Part shown: positions 11,395 through 22,581 of the stretch, one piece after another
How positions within the stretch are numbered: the stretch's first letter is position 1
How the letters are laid out: each line of letters starts with the position of its first letter
DNA from: Zantedeschia hybrid cultivar
Taxonomy: Eukaryota > Streptophyta > Magnoliopsida > Alismatales > Araceae
Length of the DNA stretch: 64,000 nt
Direction of reading: 5' to 3'
Assembly: GCA_030544215.1 (NCBI GenBank)
Contig: JARZZO010000014.1
Coordinates: 18,944,234-19,008,233, forward strand
Made by a program: the position numbers and the translations under genes
Notes under the pieces: generated by a model
What the model was told of the DNA's origin: nothing
The model's input: the letters and a program-made list of their open reading frames with translations, nothing else
Database searches by the model: none

Positions 11395-12027
11395 GTTTGT
11401 GGTTGATTGTTGCACATGTCTGATCCGGTCGATGACATGCGCAAGAATGATTCCATGCAATGGTATTTTATTTGCAGAGGATAAGAAATTAATTTGTCTT
11501 TGGTAAAGCTTTCAAAATGTATGAGGCATCTTTCAATCCCTCTCAAGATTCTCTATTCCACGTCTTAAATAAGTTGCGTTAGAGATGAACTTTGTACATT
11601 GTCTAATTGTTCTTATGTCATGTAAAATAACTCTGCTTTAAAGCAGATATACACCCACACAATATACATGCATACATGTAAATAGAATATTTGCATGAAT
11701 AGTTCTGAAAAATTATTATCGACATCATGAATAAACTTTTTAACTTTTGTTGGTAAATTACTAGCATCCGTTAACTCCCCATGAGGTTTACCAAGTAAGC
11801 AACTTGCTATTTCAACATGTTCCCTCACAAAATAATACCTGACCATTGCAATTACAATCTAAAAGGAACAGGGAGAAGGAATAAATTATCGTCAGTAGAT
11901 AATTGTTTGTTTTGTTTTTTTTTTATGTGAAAAACTACTTTAATATGCTGCATCCTCGTGTAGATCGATTTTAAGTTCTTTCCCGTGAACTACAAATATG
12001 GGGTACGTGGCTCTACTCGCAATTATA
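11125..12027. other. Intergenic, microsatellite and duplicated flank
   Basis: A (TC)19 tract lies at 11353-11390. Bases 11463-11630 match 7728-7872. No gene recognised. Confidence 0.45.
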
Positions 12028-12158
12028 GGCTTTGATACTATATCGAAGTTATTGGGTCATCCAATTCAAAACCTTAAGACATCGAGTTAAATATGTACCA
12101 TCTATTTAACGGTTGTTTCTTTTGTCTTTTTTCTAATGTGAGACTATTCATTCTAACA
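12028..12158 (-). mobile_element. LTR fragment with primer site (copia/TRIM-like)
   Basis: On the minus strand 12158-12041 starts TGTTAGAATGAATAGTCTCA and runs to ATGACCCAATAACTTCGATA. It is followed at 12040-12028 by TAGTATCAAAGCC, a degraded tRNA-Met primer site. This is the layout of a common plant LTR type. The second LTR was not found, so it is truncated. Confidence 0.5.
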
Positions 12159-12691
12159 TGAAATGTCTAAATAATCTACATTTTCAAATTGTCAATAGTA
12201 TATGACCGCACCTATCATTACTGGGCCCTCTGGGAAAGTCTAGAGGTAACTCTTTTGATGTTAAATCAGCACAAATGTTGGACACGTGGCAAAATTCAAT
12301 TAATCGAGTGTAATATGAGATATTTATTTTTGTTTATATCCCAAGGCTCTTTTAGGGGTGGGGTACATTAAGTGCAATGAAAACTCCTCTGTATACCTGA
12401 GTCAGGTATTGATCAGGTCCATTAGGCCTTGCGAGTTTGGACGGGCCTGGATGCCTTCAACTAGCCCCGATGCCCAGCTACTAGTGGGCCGAGTTCAGGG
12501 CCCAAGATTGAGTTTGGATCCCAGTAGGGGGCTTTATCCTACCAAGTATCCATAATGTTTTAAAAAAATTAACATCAAGTATCATGTTCTCCGACAAAAT
12601 AAGTTATCCGAATAAGATCGGATAATCGGACTACAAATCTTGGCAATCTAAATGATGCGGGGATTGCTTAGTTGGATTATCGTATTTTAAA
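12159..12691. other. Intergenic, no gene recognised
   Basis: Mixed sequence with short spurious frames only. Nothing structural was found. Confidence 0.4.
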
Positions 12692-13087
12692 GAGTAATAC
12701 TTGCCGCAATGCTCCTCCCACTCCTCTCCCACCCAATTGCAACATGGGAGAATTACAACAAGTAAAGTTATTTTTTTAAAAAAAAATTAGGTTGGACCCG
12801 ACATGTTCTACCCGTTTGTATGGTCTAATATCTGACCAGATGATTCAAAAAATAAATATGAAAAATAAAAAATCGAGTCCCAGTGAACAGTTATAAAAAC
12901 ATTCCTAACGGGCCGACCTAACAATCATTTTTAATTTTTCAGATTTTTTTTAATCATCCAATCAAAGATCGAGCTGTACAGGTTGGCACGATCAGACCCG
13001 ACCTAAAAAATTGTCAGAAAAATATATTTTTTAACTTGTTGCAATGCCCTTAATTGAAGCACGGAGACATTGCAGAAGGTATTAGTC
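12692..13087. mobile_element. MULE-type MITE with 9-bp TSD
   Basis: Left end GAGTAATACTTGCCGCAAT is mirrored at the right by ATTGCAGAAGGTATTAGTC. Flanks are TATTTTAAA (12683-12691) and AATTTTAAA (13088-13096), 8 of 9 identical, as expected for Mutator-like insertion. The interior is partly self-complementary and holds the family text GACCCGACCTAAAAAA. No coding capacity. Confidence 0.65.
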
Positions 13088-13211
13088 AATTTTAAAATAG
13101 TGCCTTAATTTTCAAAAAAAAAATTCTTATTCACCTCTTTAACAGCTTGTACATACACAATTCGGTGACGGGTTCAAGGAGACCACAATTTACATGCTTT
13201 CCACCATGTAC

Positions 13212-13799
13212 TCAGAACTTGACATCACATGTAGTTGTGTTGAATGCAGCCCCATTCACCGAACCATCTGTCCGAGGTACCCTCAACGCACAGGTTACCT
13301 CTGGAGCATATCTCTTCTTGTGCGTGGAAGTACCATACTCACTCGACGAGGTCCACTCGATATTAATGTTCGTAAAAAGCTTGAGATCAATGCTATGTAT
13401 TCCTTCTCCCTTATCCTTGTTAAACCTAGCTAGGATGGAGTCGCCGGGCACCGACGCTTGCCCTTGGAATGCCGGGTAGATCATCGTCGTGGTCTTCTCG
13501 CCCTGGGTGAACGTGGGGACATCTATGGTGCCGAACAACTTCCCGTCATAGAGAGCCGCTGAGGTAATCTTGTCGTAGTAGATGGTGGCATAGTTAGCAT
13601 TCCTCACACTCACGCTGAGGGTGAGGTTGTAATGGAGAGTGTTGTTGCTGTCAAGATCAAAGCCGGTGAGGGTGGCGGACTCGACGTTAACTTTGATGTG
13701 CCAGGAAGAGCCACTGAATAGCCATACAAAAAACCACACGATGCCAGCGAGAATGGCGAGCCCAATCACCCATTTGATGGTTGTGCACAGGCAACCCAT
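13212..13799 (-). CDS. NHL (LEA_2) family protein with MGCxC N terminus
   Basis: A 195-residue intronless gene starting at ATG 13799. The protein begins Met-Gly-Cys-Leu-Cys and goes almost at once into a membrane helix (residues about 9-28, VIGLAILAGIVWFFVWLF). It then has a LEA_2-type domain: TLTGFDLDSNN, VSVRNANYATIYYDK, ALYDGKLFGTIDVP, YPAFQGQASVPGD, and a closing Cys-Asp-Val-Lys-Phe. The usual NPN motif reads NAN (67-69). The MGCxC start is a known acylation pattern (myristoyl at Gly2, palmitoyl at Cys), though next to a helix it may not be modified. The leader is nearly all CT repeat (13808-13859) and a TATA box lies at 13887-13895, giving a consistent promoter-leader-start layout. Family known; specific role unknown. 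Confidence 0.88.
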   Translation of the reverse strand: MGCLCTTIKWVIGLAILAGIVWFFVWLFSGSSWHIKVNVESATLTGFDLDSNNTLHYNLTLSVSVRNANYATIYYDKITSAALYDGKLFGTIDVPTFTQGEKTTTMIYPAFQGQASVPGDSILARFNKDKGEGIHSIDLKLFTNINIEWTSSSEYGTSTHKKRYAPEVTCALRVPRTDGSVNGAAFNTTTCDVKF

Positions 13800-13804
13800 A
13801 TGGA

Positions 13805-13807
<3 letters not shown>

Positions 13808-13859
<52 letters not shown>
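13808..13859 (-). repeat. (CT)26 microsatellite filling the 5' leader
   Basis: On the coding strand an uninterrupted CT tract ends 8 bases before the ATG at 13799. It begins about where transcription should start given the TATA box at 13887-13895. CT tracts are common in plant leaders and can affect expression. The length is likely to vary between individuals. Confidence 0.85.
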
Positions 13860-13865
<6 letters not shown>

Positions 13866-13886
13866 GGCGATGGGGGAGCAGAGTGG

Positions 13887-13895
13887 TATTTATAG
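13887..13895 (-). promoter_or_regulatory. TATA box of the 13212-13799 NHL gene
   Basis: CTATAAATA on the minus strand, about 88 bases upstream of the ATG. Confidence 0.6.
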
Positions 13896-14189
13896 ATTGA
13901 GCTAGGGTTAGGAAGGGCTGCACTTCGCAGCAACTTACCAATAAGTAGATGGCGTGCGCATTCCAAATTGAACATTTCACAAGCAACTGCCTACCCCTCC
14001 CTACAACGCGGGTTGAATTGTTAAGGGTCAACCTATCTTTTTTGTCCGTCTGAGTTGGTCGATGTTCCTATTATAATGAAATCAGTATCTTTAGGACTTT
14101 CCAAGAAATATCTCTGCATGGCGACGGAGATTTCTGTTGAAAACTCTGTGATTCCTTATGCGGATTTCATTACTTCAATGGTGCCAAAT

Positions 14190-14559
14190 AAGAGATGTAA
14201 ATTGGGTGGGCTAGTCTGAATTATGTGATAATTTGGATCTAAGTCAAACTCAAAATGGTCTAACTCAAATTCAGTCCAAATTCAATCTAAATTCAACTCC
14301 AATTCAATAGTAAGTGGATTAGGTTGAGTTGAGTTGATCATGTTTATAAATGATTTGTTAGAAGTATTTACTTTTTGTATGAATTATTGTAAAAATCAAT
14401 AGATTAAAGTGGGTCAGCTCATTTTCAATCCAACTCAATCTAAGTTTAATTAATGTCAACTGAAATTTAATCTAACTTAAGTTATATAATTTAGGTCAAC
14501 TCAATTTTCTTTAATATGAAATGAATTAAACTGGACTATCCGTCCGACTGACACCCCTA
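14190..14559. mobile_element. hAT-like MITE (TAGGG-end family), copy 1
   Basis: Runs from AAGAGATGTAAATTGG to GACACCCCTA. It is the inverted-orientation relative of 17360-17749 (shared text such as CATTTATAAATGATTTG and repeated CAACTCAA). Flanking 8-mers are only partly alike, so the target duplication has decayed. No coding capacity. Confidence 0.55.
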
Positions 14560-15257
14560 ATGTCAAGGATGTTTTATAACTTCGCCTTAATTGATGCCCT
14601 GCAGAGTTACGCCACCTTACCTCCCTTGAGAAATATTTCCCGCATGTCGCATCACTCGATCGTTGTGGTACAGTACACCATTGTTTGAAAGCCTCATCCG
14701 ATCTTAAATGGGACGGTGCACCAAATTTAAGATCGCTTGCACCTCCTCCTGGGGAAGGGGAAGAATCACGCACCGTCTGCTCCACAAATCCGGAACGGTT
14801 CAGCAAATTAACTTAAAGATCACTTGAACCTTTACACACCATCCGATCCACAAATCAGACGGCGGGTGTACCACCACATGCAGGGAGACGCATGAAGAAT
14901 GTTCCAACACACAAGCATGTACAGCTCGGAGTACTTGTCCCCAAGTACCAAACCCAGCATGTCTGTATATGGGCGAACCGAGCTGGTGAGACATCAACTT
15001 TTTTTTGTGGAGGAGAATATATAAGCTGAAATTTAATAGACTGCATGATGAATTAGTTAAAATCCCTCAGTGATATTGGGTAGAACCTGGCCTATCTTAA
15101 CCATTGAAATGATTGTGAAGTTATCATCCTCCTCTGGCTATGATTAAGTCTTTGTTTATTGAATAATTACTTTAATTAGTAACTTTTTAGAAAAACCTTC
15201 ATCTGTTTGTTGCACTATCCAATAATTATTTTAATCACAAACTTTTAAGAAAACCCT
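14560..15257. other. Intergenic, no gene recognised
   Basis: Short open frames only, without recognisable motifs. Confidence 0.4.
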
Positions 15258-15262
15258 CTTCT

Positions 15263-15494
15263 TCTTCCAAGCCACAAAATCCGGGGACCCAAGATCATAA
15301 GCACTGACCACAATTAAAATGTAGAAATTAGATAACAGGAGGTGGCGCAAATTAGAAGATAAAGTTGGATCAGATCCTGATATCATCTTACAAACCACAA
15401 AACTCGAGTGTTGAGTTTGAAGGGGCCCAAGATCATAAACACTGACCACAACCAAAATTAATCAATGTAAAACTATTATATAGCCATTCCAACA
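15263..15494 (-). mobile_element. TRIM element (family copy 2), internally deleted, 5-bp TSD
   Basis: On the minus strand the first LTR begins TGTTGGAATGGCTATATAAT and ends TTTGTAAGA. A primer-site remnant TGATATCAG follows, then an internal part like copy 1. The start of the second LTR is missing but its end (GTGGCTTGGAAGA) remains. AGAAG flanks both ends (plus-strand CTTCT at 15258-15262 and 15495-15499). The deletion removed the polypurine tract, so this copy could not replicate. Confidence 0.8.
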
Positions 15495-15499
15495 CTTCT

Positions 15500-15977
15500 G
15501 TTTGTTGCAGACCTGAAGAACCGCACACCACTTCGTGCATTGAAAGCATCACAAAGGCCGAGCGATTTGGTTTTAACCTTTTAGGTGATTAAGTTGGTAG
15601 AATAGCAATTTATCCAATCTTGGGTACAGAAAGAATCATTTGACAATCTGAATAATTAAAAGCGATATTATATATATATAATCAAACGGTAACAGTGCCT
15701 TTAAGATTTGCCCTCAAATAGAACTAAGGGTCTAATGTAAACATGCCTCTGGTTCAATTGGACTATATATTTTATTGCTAAAAGAAAATTTGACAGTAGA
15801 TCGAATAACTTTTATAGAGCCAAATATTGTTCATGTTCATTCGGTTGCCAAACAAGGGCTGAAGGTCACATTAAAATGGTAGCCGGTGCAAACAAGTCAC
15901 TTTGAGTACAATCTGCCTTTTATTTCAAATACATATACGGAAAAACAAATACGTGGTCAAATATTCAGAAAAACATA

Positions 15978-16016
<39 letters not shown>

Positions 16017-16480
16017 GGTTAAATATATGTATGGTTAAATATTCTTCATCCACATTCATTCATTCCGTCAATTGTCCTAAAAACTAAATGACAATGTTAA
16101 AAACTATAATGTTTTAATGTGCTCCGTCTTTTGCCTTATCTAGTGCTTAGGGCTATCTTTGGCATTAATTTTTGGAAATTCCTTCTCATTTCCTTTTTGT
16201 AGGAAGTAAAAAGGACACATTCTCTATTCCCTATTTTAGAATGAGAATACTATTTTGCTATCATTTTTAACTTATATAAGAATATCTTTTTAGGACAATA
16301 TTGGCTCTAAAGGAGTCGATACTTTTTTTATGAAAGGCCTTCTGAATATGAGAATGAAACTTCAGAGACATTCTCATTCTCTCTGAAATGATTCTTTTTC
16401 AGAAGTTTTTGCCGTAAGGATTATCGAAGCTATTAAAGTAGGCACATTCCTTAAAACTTCCAGGTTAGAGAGCAAACATT
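15500..16480. other. AT-rich intergenic with (AT)n
   Basis: An (AT)n tract covers about 15984-16012. No gene recognised. Confidence 0.45.
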
Positions 16481-18347
16481 TCAAAAATCTGCAGTGGCGT
16501 TTGATGCAAGAGTTCCATCTAGGCTCAGAAGGAATATTAGGAAGATGGTGAACCTCAGAGAGAAGAATCTTCTATCTAATTATCTAGGTGTACCACTTAT
16601 AAGAAATGCTCGGAGCTCTGACTCAAAGAATACGATCATGCAGAGAATGAGTGGGAAACTGGTGGGGTGGAAAAGGAATTCACTTGATTTTGCGGGGAGG
16701 GTGAGTCTCACGAAACACCGTCTCTGCACAGTTCCCCTACATTGGGCAGCATGTATTGTAACACCAATCAGGAAAAAATAGAAGACGGACAGCTTATGTA
16801 AGAAGTTTTTATGGAAAGAGAAAGATGGGAGAGGGGAAATGCATTTAAGAAGATGGTCAGTGATTTGTTCGAGAAAGAAAAGAGGAGGGCTACGTACGTT
16901 TAAAGGACTTAAGGGGACTCAATGATGCAACTTAATTTGATGAAGTTGGTAGGCCAGTTGAGGCTTCAGAAGAAGACCAGCTGATCATGGCTAAAAGGAA
17001 GAGACAGGTCTGGAGACTGTCAAAACTCCTTAAAAAATCCACTAGGAATGATTTTAAATGAATAGTGGATGATGGAAAGACAACTAAGTAGTAATAGATT
17101 TGTGGTGGAGAGACAGTACATTGAGTGAGAGACCAACTTATATTAACCAGGAGGAGATCAGAAAACAAGAAGTTAACCTTGCGTAAATGGTTGGATGACA
17201 GTAGGAATTGGAACATGCAGGCTCCTAGCTAGTAAAGTTCTCGGTTCAGAAATGATTGATGATCTGTGGCAACAAGTCAAGTTAATTGACATTGGACGAC
17301 AAGATGTGATAAAATTGTATGGAAACATTGCCCGTCGAGCGAAGTTTCAGTAGTATCAGTAAGGGTGCCAAGTGGAACTCGTGACTCAGTCTAATTTAAT
17401 ACATATTAAGGGAAATTGGACTGGTCCAAGTTATATAAACTGGGTTGGCTAAATTTGAATTGACATTAGTTAAATCTAAGCTGAGTTGGACTGAAAATAG
17501 ACTGGCCTAATTTAATTTATTGACTTTTACAATAATTCATACAGAAAACAAAGTAATTCTATCAAATCATTTATAAACATGACCAGTCCAACTCAACCTA
17601 ATCCAACCTACTCATTATTGAATTTTGGCTGAATTTGAGTTAACCTTGAGTTGAATTTGGGTTGAACTAAATAGACTGAAGTATTTTGAGTTTGAATTAG
17701 TCTTAAATTATCACATAACTCAGCCTAGTCCGTCCAATTTACATCCCCAAGCAGCAGCTTACCAGGTAGTTTACAAGTGTTCGGAGGATGGGGAGGAAGA
17801 CAGAAAATGGGAGACACTATGGAAATGACCAGTTGAATCTACCATCCAAATGTTCTTATGGAAATTAGCAAGCAATTGCGTGTAGACAAATAGATGCTCT
17901 GTGTGGAACAGTTGTTTTCCAAATGTTGTGGTGCACCGGAATTCTGAGAGCTGTTTAGTCGATGGGTGGACTGGCGTACCCAGTAGTTTAACATCCCTGT
18001 GGGCTGAGGCGAGGGCGTACAGCAAGGAATATGTATGTAAGTAGCTCGGCAGCCTATGGCCTCTGGGAGTGCTGGAAAGGTAGAAATGAGGAGATCATCT
18101 CCAAGGGGGGGAAAAAAAAAGGTCAAGGCGATACAAATTTGTGAGATAGCGAAACCCAAAGCCAAAACTTTTATTAGCATCAATACCTACTCTGCTAGGG
18201 ACGGAGGCAGACAGGATCCAGGCTTCCAACTGAGGCCTACAACCCAAGGTAACGTCCTACTCGAGCCAGGGTGGATGCTACTCCCAACCCCCACCTACAT
18301 GGCTGGGAATTAATTGTAATGGTACGATTGATCTTCTTGATAAAAAA
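16480..18347 (+). pseudogene. 5'-truncated L1-type LINE reverse transcriptase ORF
   Basis: Frame 16494-16781 encodes YLGVPLIRNARS, MSGKLVGWKRNSLDFAGRVS and LTKHRLCTVPLHW, the C-terminal reverse transcriptase to zinc-knuckle linker of plant L1 LINEs. The next segments carry FLWKEKDGRGEMHLRRWSVI and GLRTFKGLKGLND. After a 390-base hAT insertion (17360-17749), the zf-RVT region resumes (QMFLWKLASNCV) and ends with a LWECWKGRN-type tail near 18060-18100. Frameshifts and stops interrupt it. A short A-run at 18340-18347 may be the original tail. The endonuclease and most of the polymerase are missing, so it is a dead, 5'-truncated insertion. Confidence 0.75.
17360..17749. mobile_element. hAT-like MITE nested in the LINE
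   Basis: Starts TAAGGGTGCCA and ends TTTACATCCCCA, so both ends carry the TAGGGRTGYMAA signature. Flanks AGTATCAG (17352-17359) and AGCAGCAG (17750-17757) agree at 6 of 8, consistent with a decayed 8-bp hAT duplication. It interrupts the LINE zinc-binding region, so it is younger than the LINE. Confidence 0.7.
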
Positions 18348-19190
18348 ACGGGCGTTAGTTTTATTGTTAGAAATGCAGAGGTAGGGATGTTCACAGGTCA
18401 ATTTGGTTTGATTTTAAAAAAAAAAAAAATCAACCCAAACCAATCTGAGTCACTGATAGAAACCAAATCAAATCAAATCGAACAAATTCGATTTGATTTG
18501 GTTTAAACCGATTAGACCACCAGTCACCACGAGCGGCACCCAACGCTGAAGCCTGGGCACACTTGGACAGGCACGAGGGGAAAATATGCGGGCTAGGAAT
18601 TATTTTATAGAGCTTTTGAGGTTTCCTCTTTCTTGGTTTCCTGGATATTGGACTAAACATGACTACACCTCACCCATCTGCACAACGCACGGAGGGAAAG
18701 ATACATCAAGGGACGCGCACAACGCCTGACAACTGCATCGTGTCGTGCGGTGTCGAAGGCATCTGTACAGCTATGCTACATGCTTGCCTATGCAGCTACT
18801 GCTGCATGCTGTCAACTACTACATCCGGAAATGTGACCTCTTTATTATATATGTAGTCTCATGTTTGGAAGGAAAAGAATTTTATTCGGAAGTTAACTAT
18901 CTGGTCATCTCCAACACAAAGTAGCAGAGCCCAGTAGGTAAAAGAGCAGGCCTTGGCCCAACTAAACCACTTTCCATCTTCAAACATAACAGATAATTCA
19001 GTTTCCCTTCTCCTCCTATCTCCTACCTTAAGAAGAATGAAGTTGAATATATATCAACAGGTGATGACAGTGGAATAGACAATCGTAATGGGGAACTTCC
19101 TGCTCCAAACCATCACTTTAAAATATTGGGATCATTATAATTGTAATGATATGTAAAGCCAAAAACCCATTAAGGGCCTAGGAGTCTGTG
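18348..19190. other. Intergenic with a hAT-end fragment
   Basis: TAGGGATGTTCACAGG at 18382 resembles the TAGGG hAT-type ends, with a following AT-rich near-palindrome (CAAATCAAATCGAACAAATT), but no right end was found. No gene recognised. Confidence 0.35.
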
Positions 19191-21830
19191 CGAATCCATT
19201 AGCACAACTTGAAGGCAAGCCGAATTCGACACACGTCCTCCCTCAATTCGTCACGTGGTCACACTCTAAGCCATGTCACCCTGCTCCATCGATGGTTGCG
19301 GGCTATAAATGCCATGAGCAGGGAGGGGAAAGCTAAGGGCAGATTTTCACTCTATACTTATAATTAGAGAAGTTCCTTAACTTGACCATCGGAGGAGTCG
19401 TCCCTCGGTCTTACCAGGAGCCCCTCTCTTCACAGTTCTCTGTGTGCGCTAGTGGAAGTCTTAAGGGAAAAGTGGGCCAGGCCCAATCCAAGCATCTAAT
19501 CTCCCTCCCTCTCTTGTCTTGAAGCAATCTGATTGGATTTTTTCCTTTACAAAATTGACACCGTCTGTGGGAATCTAAATGCAAAGGTCATGTCACAACT
19601 CCATATGACCTCTAGCAACAAAGAACTCCCCACCCAAAGAGGAGGACGACCTCTCACAATTATTCTCTACCCTCAAAGAGCAAGTTTGAAACCTTGCCAC
19701 TATCATAGAAGAACTATGAGCTGGCAGATCTTCAGGTCCCTGACTAAAGGGACTCTCGGTATCCCTTTGCTTCTCCAAACATGAGGAGAATTTGGGTTCA
19801 CCCATGCCATCCTCTGCTTCTTCACTTGGGTATCATCGCCGCTGGACGCCATCCTGAGGCAGCTAAGGATCTCGGGCATCTCGAGATTCCATCTTTGCCT
19901 ACGAATTTGAAAGGCAAGTGGATGGAGAGGTGCACTGATGACTCAAGCAACAAAAGTGGAGCCCCCCTAGACGAGAGCCTCATGGAGAAAGGAGTCACCT
20001 AAGGGACTGAGGTGTGCCCTCACCCTTTACTCGAAAGATACTGAGGACCCTGTCGCCAAAAAGCTCAACTTGTCCAATTTCGATAATTGTGATATGTTGA
20101 ACAATGGTGACGGCCACTTGCATAACTTCCAAAGTGTAATAGACCTACATAGATTCTCGGACGCCATCAAGTGTTGGGCTTTCCCCACCACCTTTATGGG
20201 AATAGCTCACATGTGGTTTTGAACCTTACATCCAGTGTCTTTATCATCCTTTGCGCAACTCACTAGGATGTTCAACTATCACTCTTTAGTAGCCATCGCC
20301 AACTCCGCATCTCAGTTACTCTCCGTACCATTGAATAAAAGTTGAACGAATCCCTTATGGACTACTTGGGAAGGTTCCATGTGGAAAACCTCAAGGTTCC
20401 TCAGTTGGAGATGGAAATTGTTGTTGATGCATTGGCACTAGGGTCCTAGGATGAGTTCTTTATCTACTCTGCTAGTCTAGACCCCCATCAACATACCAGC
20501 TCTGATAGCAAAGTGGCAATGGCCGACCGCTTCCAAGAGGAAAGTTGTGATAAGAAAAGACTCTTTGGCCCCTCCACTTGAAGGAAGGCGCAAAGAACAG
20601 AAGAAGGAGAAAGGCCGAAGACTTTCCTTTAAAGGCTACACCTCGTTAGTTGTCCTGATCAACTAGGTCCTGAAGGAGATGAAAGGCTAATAATACTTTC
20701 GTCAACCAGATGAAATGAAATCCAACTCTCAAAAGAAGGATAAAAAGAAATACTATATATATCATCGAGATAATGGGCACACCACTGAAGAGTGCTAGCA
20801 GCTCCTAGATGAAATACAATGTTTGATAAACTACAAGTACCTCTGCCAATTTATAAAAGAGGGCGCCAGGAATGAGGAGCCTAGTGCCAGCAAAACCTTT
20901 CCTTTGCCTGATCTTCCATATGGTAGGAAAATCCATGTGATATCAAGAGGCCTCGTCGTGAAGGGAGATAGCGAAAAGAAGTGAAATGACTACGTCCAGA
21001 GTATCTTTCACATTGATGGGATGACACCTCCCACTTGAAAATGCTCGGATCCCATCACCTTTTCCGAGGAAGACCTCGTGGAAGTGGTATTCCCACATGA
21101 TGATGCCTTCACCATAACCACCATCTAGCGATGCCTAGTCAAGAGGATTTTGGTGGATAATGGGAGCGCCTTAAGCGTCCTATCTCATGACTACTATGCA
21201 CGAATGGGGCTGAGCTCTAAAGAGTTGATACCGAGTCATGCCCTTCTGTTCGGGTTCTCGAGATCATCCATTTACCTGGTAAGAAAAATCTTTCTAGATG
21301 TCAACCTTTGGAGCCATCTCAGGAGGACCACCTTCCTGGTGGAATTCGTGACAATAAGGGAGATAAATGTGTACGATGCGATTCTTGGGACGAACATTCT
21401 CAACAAAGTGGAAGCCATCCCTTCCTCCTACCACCAAAAACATAAATTCTCTACCCTGATTGGAGTGGGAGAATTCTGAAGAGACCAGCATGGTGCTACC
21501 ACACCTTCTCTAGCAAGTAGAGCATCGAAGTCCTACTCAACAACCGCCATCTGAACAACCAAGTATCTCCCGTAAAAGAGTTGTTGACTGTCTATATGGG
21601 ACCGACACCCGATCAAGCAGTACACTTGGGTTCTTCCCTTAGCAAGGGGGAACGAGAAGACCTCATCAACTTCTTAAAGGAGAGTGTAAGCATCTTCATT
21701 TGGTTAGCCAAAGACCTACCAGGTATTCCTCCCCACATTAGCACTCGTCACTTAAATATTAACCCTTGCATCAAGCCTGTATAACAGCGAAAGTGAAAAT
21801 TAGCTCGGGATTAGCGGCGGGCAACCTAGG
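19190..21830 (+). pseudogene. Decayed Ty3/gypsy retrotransposon (LTR end, gag, protease, start of RT)
   Basis: A probable LTR with GCTATAAATGCC (19300) ends near 19551, followed by the characteristic ATTGACACCGTCTGTGGG (19554-19571). Gag text is readable in shifting frames at 20100-20560: CHLHNFQSVIDLH, FSDAIKC and NPLWTTWEGS beside LMDYLGRF. A KYYIYHRDNGHTTEEC motif lies near 20740. Frame 21150-21479 is the aspartic protease (VDNGSALSVLSHDYYARMGL, DAILGTNIL). Frame 21581-21784 reaches the start of RT (FIWLAKDLPGIPPHI). RT, RNase H and integrase are missing. Sequence after about 21830 is NHL-derived, so the 3' part was lost or replaced. Many stops and frameshifts; inactive. Confidence 0.75.
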
Positions 21831-21877
21831 AAGAGATGTTGTTGTCATGGGTGGAGTGGGCGAGGAGGCCGTTTTGT

Positions 21878-22064
21878 TCGAGGGGGCCACTTCGAGTAAG
21901 GGGACTGTAGCTGCTATGGTGAAGAAGCTATAAAAGCAAACAATGTCTAGAATGTAGGGTTGAAGGAGTAGGAGGTGGTAGGGAAGGGCCTTCCCTCCTC
22001 TCTTTCTCTCTCTCTTGATGCATGCATGTCAGGCGAGTGAGGAGAGAGGTAGGGAGTTTATAAA
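21878..22064 (-). pseudogene. NHL gene 5' fragment (promoter, leader, first codons)
   Basis: This stretch aligns with the 5' end of the 25276-25962 gene: GGTGAAGAAGCTA against GGTGAGGAAGCTA, GGAAGGGCC in both, and a TATA region (GGGAGTTTATAAAC at 22052 against GGGAGGTTTATAAAT). The start codon is ATA at 21917-21915 where the gene has ATG, followed by GCAGCTACAG against GCAGCTGCAG. Homology fades within about 15 codons, next to the broken gypsy element. It is a dead remnant of a former NHL copy. Confidence 0.65.
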
Positions 22065-22159
22065 CAAGATTTTTCCAAATAACCCCTAAAAGTTTTTTGT
22101 ATTTGTAATAAATCTCTTTAATGACACCTACTACAAAGGGCCGTGATTTTCCCATTAGC

Positions 22160-22581
22160 TGATGGGCCAGTGGTAAAAGCTAGAGTAGGACTGGATTGAC
22201 TCGAGAAGCTCAAACCAGTCATCTATTCAGACCATGTGGCAGCCCGCCATTTGAGCCAATAGCACCACTGCTCAACCATCACCAATGTGGAAGCTAGCTA
22301 TCATGGATACTCCATCAAGGGCCATATCCAAGGGCCAAATCCTATATAAGGTCCCTTAGTCCTCTGTAAGAGGTAAGTAATCAGGACTATGCTTAAGTGA
22401 TAACTAAGAAGTCTATATCTTAGATACAAGTTCGGATTGGACCTTGGATTAACTTGACCGTCGAAAGGTTGAACCGGGACAAAACGTCCGGGTCTAACTT
22501 TCCTTCTTTGAGTCCAGGATGGACACGGGGCCGCACTCTTCCTGATCTCCTTCGTCGTCAAATACCTCTATTGGGTCATCA
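22160..22581 (+). mobile_element. Probable solo gypsy-type LTR
   Basis: Contains CCTATATAAGGTCCC as a promoter-like box. CTTGACCGTCGAAAGG resembles the CTTGACCATCGGAGG text in the LTR-like region at 19375. Possible ends are TGATG at 22160 and CATCA at 22581, but no flanking duplication was found, so limits are tentative. Confidence 0.4.

Noticed and set aside
13639..13905. Protein frame of Arg-Glu repeats around the GA microsatellite
   Set aside because: It is simply the translated dinucleotide repeat. The same applies to the frame at 47661-47843 and the Ser-Leu frames at 13687-14031.
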